From: Bacteroidota bacterium
GTDB lineage: Bacteria > Bacteroidota > Bacteroidia > Chitinophagales > LD1
Length of the DNA stretch: 6,395 bases
Assembly (NCBI GenBank): GCA_003165135.1
Contig: PLSN01000508.1
Coordinates: 1-6,395 of the forward strand
Reading direction: 5' to 3'
In this document: positions 1 to 4,218 of the stretch, piece by piece
Position numbering within the stretch: the first letter of the stretch is position 1
Layout: each line of letters opens with the position of its first letter
Position numbers and translations under genes: made by a program
The notes under the pieces: model-generated
Told to the model about the DNA's origin: nothing
Seen by the model: only the letters and a program-made list of their open reading frames with translations
Database searches by the model: none

Positions 1-1
1 G

Positions 2-154
2 CATGAGCGCATTCCTGTCACATCTGCAGCCTATTCAAACAGCGAAGGTGCCTGGGCAATGCTTATGCAGATCAACGGCCAGAAAGGATCCGTCTCAGGT
101 GATCGTCCTGTATCTGCCTGGATGCCTGTGCCTGCTGTGCCGGATCAGTACTAG
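2..154 (+). CDS. C-terminal end of an unidentified upstream gene (5' truncated)
   Basis: Reading from base 2 gives 50 codons without interruption, ending in TAG at 152-154. The start lies outside the window. The visible residues run from HERIPVTSAAYSNSEG to a proline-rich end, SAWMPVPAVPDQY. I do not recognise the family, and see no signal peptide or membrane segment in this part. This frame was chosen because its stop lies 27 nt before a strong intrinsic terminator and its composition looks protein-like. Frame 3 is also open (ATG at 3, stop at 165-167) but reads as a cysteine- and arginine-rich shadow. Its position just before the tape measure gene suggests a virion or tail-assembly gene, but that is inference from order alone. 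Confidence 0.6.
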   Translation, partial: HERIPVTSAAYSNSEGAWAMLMQINGQKGSVSGDRPVSAWMPVPAVPDQY

Positions 155-181
155 TCTCAGGTTTTGAAGAACTATATTCTG

Positions 182-225
182 AATAAGCCTCGAAGTATTA
201 TAATGCTTTGAGGCTTATTTTTTTC
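182..225 (+). terminator. Rho-independent terminator
   Basis: The arm AATAAGCCTC (182-191) pairs perfectly with GAGGCTTATT (210-219). Inside it 192-195 pair with 206-209, including one G-U pair, leaving a loop of about 10 nt. The 3' arm runs directly into a T tract (218-224). This is a textbook stem plus U-tract 27 nt after the upstream stop codon. No A tract precedes the 5' arm, so it is probably one-directional. It separates the upstream gene's transcript from that of the tape measure gene. Confidence 0.92.
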
Positions 226-307
226 TGCTAATCATACTATGAGGGGCAAAAGATTGGCGGTTAGATATAATCCATTTTGTAGCAAAATAAAAATATTAAA
301 ACTAAAT

Positions 308-338
308 TTTGCAAATTAAAAAATAACACTTACTTTTG
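308..338 (+). promoter_or_regulatory. Bacteroidota-type promoter (-33/-7) for the tail genes
   Basis: TTTG at 308-311 is followed after 19 nt by TACTTTTG at 331-338, matching the TAnnTTTG -7 box. Bacteroidota primary sigma factors typically use TTTG or TTG about 19-21 nt upstream of TAnnTTTG, so spacing and sequence both fit. The transcript would begin around 343-347, giving a 5' leader of roughly 210 nt before the tape measure start codon, with the inverted repeat at 360-437 near its 5' end. The -7 box overlaps a TTTTGC/GCAAAA dyad. The match is to a consensus; no start site has been measured. Confidence 0.7.
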
Positions 339-359
339 CATTTGGAGCAAAAAAAGAAA

Positions 360-437
360 TTAATAATTAAGAGTTAATAGTTAAAAATTGCAGTGCACGG
401 TTATTACTGACAAGCACTTTTAACTCTTAATTTTTAA
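360..437. repeat. Long A+T-rich inverted repeat, 22-nt arms
   Basis: Bases 360-381 are complementary to 416-437 at 20 of 22 positions, with a perfect 13-bp core (AATTAAGAGTTAA at 365-377 with TTAACTCTTAATT at 420-432). Mismatches are at 364/433 and 378/419. The 34-nt loop has a smaller dyad, TTGCAGT (388-394) with ACTG-A-CAA (406-413). In the transcript from the promoter above, this would fold about 15 nt after the 5' end. It has no U-tract, so it does not look like a terminator. It may protect the messenger or act as DNA structure, or simply be a member of the local A+T spacer repeats. Confidence 0.75.
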
Positions 438-482
438 CTGTCAACTACCTGCTCATTACTTCTCTCCGACATTAATTAAAAG

Positions 483-551
483 ATGGAATTTGATAATTTG
501 ACTAGCTACATGCTGTTCATTATTAATTATTCATTATTAATTATTAATTAA
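483..551 (+). CDS. Mini-ORF, 22 codons, possible leader peptide
   Basis: ATG at 483 follows CATTAATTAAAAG, the same A-rich start context used by the large genes here. It encodes MEFDNLTSYMLF followed by INYSLLIIN, ending in TAA at 549-551, only 7 nt before the tape measure ATG. The second half is just the translation of the A+T repeat, so no folded product is expected. The geometry would suit translational coupling or a leader role. Equally, it could be the remnant start of a lost gene or a chance ORF behind a duplicated leader. Nothing in the sequence proves translation. Confidence 0.2.
   Translation: MEFDNLTSYMLFIINYSLLIIN
518..550 (+). repeat. Left copy of a 33-nt A+T repeat flanking the tape measure gene
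   Basis: The sequence consists of CATTATTAATTATT twice in tandem (518-545) and a further AATTA. Its reverse complement recurs at 3997-4029 with 30 of 33 identical positions, so the two copies flank the tape measure gene in opposite orientation. The end of this copy merges with the A-rich leader of the tape measure gene. Because the repeat uses essentially two bases, part of the similarity could reflect low complexity. Confidence 0.6.
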
Positions 552-561
552 AAAGATCATG
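546..561 (+). promoter_or_regulatory. A-rich translation start region of the tape measure gene
   Basis: AATTAAAAAGATC lies directly before ATG at 559. There is no GGAGG-type Shine-Dalgarno. Leaders made of A and T are usual in Bacteroidota, where initiation relies little on pairing with 16S rRNA. The same pattern, TTAAYTAAAA followed by AAGATGG or close to it, stands before the ATGs at 483, 4101 and 4212, which supports 559 as the true start. Confidence 0.6.
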
Positions 562-3500
562 GCCGATCAGATCATCATCGAGCTCATAGGCGATCCCTCC
601 GGGCTCAAACCCGCCGAAGAAGCACTCAAAGGACTCAGCAAAGTTTCAGAAGAAAATATGGCCGCATTCAATAAGGCCAATGAAGCAGTGTTGAAATTTA
701 CATCCTCTGCTAGCTCAGCAGCCAAAGCTGCAAGAGACTTCGGCGAGGCAGGCAAAGAAGCGGCAGGCGGCATAGCAGCGATGCCGGGTGCTATAGCCAA
801 GAGTGTGATCGCTATCTCACAGCTCAATGCAGTCATAGCAGGCGGCGCGGTCAAAGCACTCGCCGAGGACCTCAAAGGACTCACTGTTGAGTTTACTGCA
901 GAATCAGCGAGCGCATCAGGTTTCAAAAATACACTGATAACGACCAATGAAACGGTAAACACTTTTGATGCAAGTATTGGCAAGGGCAAAGGTAGCTTGA
1001 GTATGTATGAGAGTTCACTGGAGCATGTGCGGGAGGAGGTGATACGAGTGGATGAAGCTCATTCTAAAGTGACTGTCAAGATCGGCCAGGTATCAAAGGC
1101 ACTCACAGAGGGGGGCGAAGATTCAGAAAAAAGCAGCAAAAAAATGGGCCTTTTCTCTAAGGTCATGCATGGTATTGGTGGTGCGATCTCCAGTGGTATC
1201 AACCGGATGCGCGAGGCTTCTCCTGCCTTTGATAAACTGGCGGGTATGGCTGAGGCAGGCGGCAAGCGCTTTATGGCCTATACCAAAAGCGTACAGCAGC
1301 ACTCCACGAAACTGGCAGACAATGGCAAAAAAGTACAGGAACTGCTGGGCCATACCAAAGAAATGGTCTCTGCAATGGGCGAGGTCGGTGAGGCAGTAGC
1401 CCACGCCACCGGCAATGAAGAAGCAGGAGAGAAGATCAAGAAGAAAACAGCCGAAGCTCTCAAGGTCGTGGCTACCGCACAGGCCATCGCTACTGCTGCC
1501 ACAGAGGCAGCGACCGTAGCGTCTCTGGCGCTTGATGCAGCTATGTGGCCGGTCACGCTGACTGCTGCAGCTATCGCCCTGGGCATCGCAGCAGTGGTAG
1601 GTGCATTCAATAAGTTTACAGTCATAAAGGAAGCTGTAGGAGCTATCGGTAAGGTATTTGATGTGGTGGCGGATGCAGCAAGAAATTTTTTCAGCATCAT
1701 CACTTTCGGGCTGGTAGATAATGCAGCAGTACATAAACATAAGGAAGATGTAGAAGAGCTCGGCAAACAGTATGCAAAGAATGCAGAGGAGGCCAAAAAG
1801 AATGTCGATCTGCTGGAAGCTACAGGTGCCAAAGGTTCTGAGGTAGCTGCCAAACGCAAGGAACAGCTGGAGGCTGAACAGACATCTCTCGAGTACCAAC
1901 TGGAGCTGGAAACTGACCTGGAGAAAAAAACGGAGCTGAAAAATAAACTGGCCGAGAACCATACTGCGCAACTCAAGAACCATCTTGACTTTATAGAAAA
2001 AACAGCAGAAGAGAGTAAGGAAGCTGGAGTTGGGGAAGCCAAGATTGCCAAGACACGTGCGGATTCGCTTGCCATCATGGAGCAGCAGGCATATGTCCAG
2101 AAAGAGTCGCTCAGAGCGACCATAGCTGAGGGCCGGGCCAAAGGAGAAAACATGGAAAAGGAGGAAAAACAGCTCGAACTGCTGATCTCTGAGTACGATG
2201 GCCTGCATAATCAGAGAATGAAGGCTGACAAAGAATATGCCGCCCAGGTAAAGAAAGACCTGGATGATACAGCTACTCATAATGCCGAAGAGCATACGAA
2301 GTCTCTCGCCAAAGCCAAAGAACTGGCCGACGGCAAACTATCGCTCACTGTCGCCGGTAGCAAGGCTGAGCTCGAGGCCAAGATAGCTGACATCAATGCA
2401 GCAGCAGCAGCAGACCTGAATGCTGCAAAAAATAACAAAGCGCAAAGGGACATCATCATCGCCAAACAGCAGCAGGACATAGAGGCAGCACAAAATGCCT
2501 TTAGGATCACGCAGCTGCAGGATGATAAGACCGGAATAGAGGCCAAGCTCCTGCTGGTCAAAAAAGGGAGCCAGGATGAGCACAACCTCAAAGTACAGCT
2601 GGCAGACCAGGAGCGCGCGATAGCCCTCTCTCAGGCCAATCTCACTGCAAATCAGATACTGCTCATAGAAAATGAACATAAAAAGAAACTACTGGACCTC
2701 GACAAACAGGCGGAGGTAGACAAAGTGCAGTCCAGGACCAATGTGCGCAAGACGGAGATACAGATAGAGCTACAGGAGAAAAAAATATCGATAGATGCGA
2801 AGCTGAAGCTCGAGAAGGAATCTCTGCAGATAGAAAAGAATGAACGTATAGAAGCTATCAAGACCAGCGGCAAATCAGAACTCGAGATCGAAAAGCTGAT
2901 AAAGCTTGAGGAAAGCAATTATGATGCATCGGTCAGGGCCAAAGAAGAAGTCGCTGTCAAAGCTCATATCGATGAAAAACTCAAAGCTGAACTCGAGGCA
3001 CTGGAAGATGAGAAGAACGCAAAGAAACAAAGCCATAAGGAGCTGGATGTCCTCTTCATGAAAGGGATAGCGGCCAAAAAGGCTGCTCTAGCCGCACTGA
3101 ATAAAGAAAATCTACTGAGTGATAAAGACTACGAAAAGCAAGTGAAAGCGCTCGATGATGAGACTACCAAGCACAAACAGGATAATGCCAAAAAGACCCA
3201 GGCGATGGAGAAGAAGATGGGGCAGGAGGCGATCAAACTGGGCAAGGAAGTAGCAGACGCTATATTCGCGGCGGCTGCGGAGAAGCGCCAGCAGACCCTC
3301 GATGCTACTATCAATGCCCTCGAAGCGCAGAAGACCTCTGAGCTCTCTAACCACCGACTCACAGCAGCACAAAAGGCAGCAATAGAAAAAAAATACCATG
3401 ATCAGGAGGCTGCATTGAAACTCAAAGCATGGAAGGCAGACCAGAAAGCAAAAGCTGAACAGGCCATCATCAACGGGCTGCTGGCTGTCACATCTGCGCT

Positions 3501-3999
3501 CGCTACGGTACAGCCCACACTGCCTGATGGTATCATTGCCGGAGCTCTGGCACTCGCTTCTGCGGGTGTGGCAGTAGGCACCATACTCTCTAAGTCACCG
3601 CCTAAGTTCGCTAAGGGTGTCATCGGCCTGCAGGGGCCCGGCACGGAGACATCTGACAGCATCGCAGCATATCTGTCGCGCGGCGAGAGTGTCATCACTG
3701 CCGAGCGCACTAAACAGTATAAACCGATACTCGAGCAGATACAGGCCGGAGTATATACGCCGCTGCCTATACCGATGCTGTCTACACTGCCGAGACTCAA
3801 TGATCTCTCAGGTGTCAATGCACAGGCAGCGCAGGCGAGGGGAGCAGCTATTGATTACGACAAACTCGGCGAGGCAGTCGCAAAGGCATTGCCGAAGGCA
3901 AAAGTGCAGAAACTTTCTTTTGATAAAAAAGGCTTCTCGCATTATATCATTTCAGAATCAGGAAAACTTGAATCTTATAATAACCGGTATAGAGAGTAA
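559..3999 (+). CDS. Phage tail tape measure protein, 1146 aa
   Basis: This protein spans the tail lumen, sets tail length during assembly and is probably expelled with the DNA at infection. The N-terminus (MADQIIIELIGDPSGLKPAEEALKG) resembles the opening of Bacteroidota prophage tape measure proteins. Residues 30-290 are Ala/Gly/Lys-rich helix. Residues about 329-352 (MWPVTLTAAAIALGIAAVVGAF) form a membrane-like hydrophobic segment. Residues 385-960 are highly charged and coiled-coil-like (E, K, A, L, Q). A second hydrophobic stretch lies at about 969-1010. Next comes the motif common near the C-terminus of these proteins: KGVIGLQGPGTETSDSIAAY with LSRGESVITAE (1019-1049). The protein has no cysteine and only two tryptophans. 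ATG 559 has the shared A-rich leader. At the roughly 0.15 nm per residue known from lambda-like phages, it would imply a tail near 170 nm. The general family is clear from architecture; the exact subfamily needs a profile search. Confidence 0.93.
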   Translation: MADQIIIELIGDPSGLKPAEEALKGLSKVSEENMAAFNKANEAVLKFTSSASSAAKAARDFGEAGKEAAGGIAAMPGAIAKSVIAISQLNAVIAGGAVKALAEDLKGLTVEFTAESASASGFKNTLITTNETVNTFDASIGKGKGSLSMYESSLEHVREEVIRVDEAHSKVTVKIGQVSKALTEGGEDSEKSSKKMGLFSKVMHGIGGAISSGINRMREASPAFDKLAGMAEAGGKRFMAYTKSVQQHSTKLADNGKKVQELLGHTKEMVSAMGEVGEAVAHATGNEEAGEKIKKKTAEALKVVATAQAIATAATEAATVASLALDAAMWPVTLTAAAIALGIAAVVGAFNKFTVIKEAVGAIGKVFDVVADAARNFFSIITFGLVDNAAVHKHKEDVEELGKQYAKNAEEAKKNVDLLEATGAKGSEVAAKRKEQLEAEQTSLEYQLELETDLEKKTELKNKLAENHTAQLKNHLDFIEKTAEESKEAGVGEAKIAKTRADSLAIMEQQAYVQKESLRATIAEGRAKGENMEKEEKQLELLISEYDGLHNQRMKADKEYAAQVKKDLDDTATHNAEEHTKSLAKAKELADGKLSLTVAGSKAELEAKIADINAAAAADLNAAKNNKAQRDIIIAKQQQDIEAAQNAFRITQLQDDKTGIEAKLLLVKKGSQDEHNLKVQLADQERAIALSQANLTANQILLIENEHKKKLLDLDKQAEVDKVQSRTNVRKTEIQIELQEKKISIDAKLKLEKESLQIEKNERIEAIKTSGKSELEIEKLIKLEESNYDASVRAKEEVAVKAHIDEKLKAELEALEDEKNAKKQSHKELDVLFMKGIAAKKAALAALNKENLLSDKDYEKQVKALDDETTKHKQDNAKKTQAMEKKMGQEAIKLGKEVADAIFAAAAEKRQQTLDATINALEAQKTSELSNHRLTAAQKAAIEKKYHDQEAALKLKAWKADQKAKAEQAIINGLLAVTSALATVQPTLPDGIIAGALALASAGVAVGTILSKSPPKFAKGVIGLQGPGTETSDSIAAYLSRGESVITAERTKQYKPILEQIQAGVYTPLPIPMLSTLPRLNDLSGVNAQAAQARGAAIDYDKLGEAVAKALPKAKVQKLSFDKKGFSHYIISESGKLESYNNRYRE

Positions 4000-4029
4000 T
4001 GAATAATTAATAGTGAATAATGAATAATG
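3997..4029 (-). repeat. Right, inverted copy of the 33-nt A+T repeat, overlapping the tape measure stop codon
   Basis: Its reverse complement matches 518-550 at 30 of 33 positions; the three differences are all A or T against C in this copy's complement. It begins exactly with the TAA stop of the tape measure gene and ends in AATAATG, just before GGGATTC. Together with the left copy it brackets the gene like imperfect terminal inverted repeats, but no transposase or target duplication is seen. Confidence 0.6.
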
Positions 4030-4080
4030 GGATTCATTTCCCGATTAATTCTTCTCTGTCAATTATTAACTATTAATTAT
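4003..4080. repeat. A+T-rich inverted repeat after the tape measure gene, 19-nt arms
   Basis: Bases 4003-4021 pair with 4062-4080 at 18 of 19 positions, including the perfect 12-bp ATAATTAATAGT (4003-4014) with ACTATTAATTAT (4069-4080). The single mismatch is 4015/4068. The 40-nt loop contains a small GGGA (4029-4032) with TCCC (4039-4042) hairpin and the motif CTTCTCT (4051-4057). There is no U-tract after the stem, so I do not call a terminator. It is the counterpart of the inverted repeat at 360-437 in the first spacer. Confidence 0.65.
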
Positions 4081-4107
4081 AAACTATTAATTAAAAAAAG
4101 ATGGCTT
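4047..4107 (+). repeat. 61-nt direct repeat, copy A (leader plus ATGGCTT)
   Basis: It starts AATTCTTCTCT, continues through a TATTAACTATTA-type block, and ends AAAAAAAGATGGCTT. It aligns without gaps to 4158-4218, with about six differences in 61. The repeat covers the whole start region of the downstream gene including its first bases, so copy A opens a second, short reading frame at 4101. The offset between copies is 111 nt. Confidence 0.8.
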
Positions 4108-4154
4108 CCACCTCCGGTTGGTGTTGTCACCAATCGGTAAACGAACTGAAGTAG
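4101..4154 (+). CDS. Mini-ORF, 17 codons, containing a hairpin
   Basis: ATG at 4101 follows TTAATTAAAAAAAG and begins with the same ATGGCTT as the large downstream gene. It encodes MASTSGWCCHQSVNELK and stops at TAG 4152-4154, 57 nt before the ATG at 4212. The reading frame crosses a 10-bp hairpin. The most economical view is a duplicated start region that opens a chance short ORF. A leader peptide or the stub of a deleted gene are alternatives. Translation is unproven. Confidence 0.2.
   Translation: MASTSGWCCHQSVNELK
4114..4137. repeat. Compact 10-bp hairpin between the two leader copies
   Basis: CCGGTTGGTG (4114-4123) pairs with CACCAATCGG (4128-4137) around a 4-nt TTGT loop. All ten positions pair, counting one G-T wobble. 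It is a G+C-richer island in an otherwise A+T spacer and is not followed by a T tract, so it is not a standard terminator. It could be an RNA element affecting translation of the next gene, a dispersed REP-like palindrome, or a protein-binding site. The sequence alone does not distinguish these. Confidence 0.7.
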
Positions 4155-4157
4155 TTG

Positions 4158-4218
4158 AATTCTTCTCTATCAAGTATTAACTATTCATTATTAACTATTA
4201 ACTAAAAGAAGATGGCTT
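4158..4218 (+). repeat. 61-nt direct repeat, copy B (leader of the downstream tail gene)
   Basis: This is the second copy of the repeat at 4047-4107, starting AATTCTTCTCT and ending AAAAGAAGATGGCTT. It supplies the A-rich start context for the ATG at 4212. Part of it (from 4186, CATTATTAACTATTAACTAA) also resembles the block before the tape measure start (from 532), so it belongs to the same spacer repeat family. Confidence 0.8.

Larger units (their letters stand above)
155..558. other. Intergenic spacer, 404 bp, between the upstream gene and the tape measure gene
   Basis: This stretch contains no long gene. In order it holds a terminator (182-225), a region with dyads of the type TTTTG/CAAAA (274-288, 308-315, 334-352), a Bacteroidota-type promoter (308-338), a long A+T-rich inverted repeat (360-437), the motif CTTCTCT (459-465), a 22-codon mini-ORF (483-551), and a 14-nt unit CATTATTAATTATT repeated exactly twice in tandem (518-531, 532-545). 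It is far richer in A+T than the coding sequence on either side. A 26-codon ORF at 239-319 was considered and not called. Confidence 0.8.

Noticed and set aside
3..167. 54-codon open frame on + starting ATG at 3
   Set aside because: It overlaps the better supported frame ending at 154, reads as a cysteine/arginine/leucine-rich shadow, and its stop does not sit as naturally before the terminator.
239..319. 26-codon ORF MRGKRLAV... in the first spacer
   Set aside because: It lies after the terminator and upstream of the predicted promoter, has no A-rich leader of the local type, and its second half is just translated A+T spacer.
518..551. Tandem CATTATTAATTATT as a possible CRISPR or iteron array
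   Set aside because: Only two exact units, no spacers, two-base composition and no replication or Cas genes nearby.
1169..1399. 76-codon + strand frame inside the tape measure gene
   Set aside because: Out-of-frame shadow with Trp/Arg-rich, unstructured composition and no plausible start context.
567..3818. Several minus-strand open frames of 68-390 codons opposite the tape measure gene
   Set aside because: They are rich in Ser, Leu, Cys and Phe, as expected from the complement of Glu/Lys/Ala-rich coiled-coil codons, and have no start signals or spacing of their own.
3617..4006. 129-codon + strand frame overlapping the tape measure C-terminus
   Set aside because: Arg/Ser/Cys-rich shadow; the tape measure frame here carries the conserved GPGTETSDSI motif, so it is the real one.
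518..4029. Inverted repeats around the tape measure gene as ends of a transposon
   Set aside because: No transposase, no target-site duplication recognised, and the repeat is low complexity; kept only as a finding about spacer repeats.
4003..4080. Inverted repeat after the tape measure stop as an intrinsic terminator
   Set aside because: The stem is almost purely A+T, the loop is 40 nt and no T tract follows, so efficient termination is unlikely.
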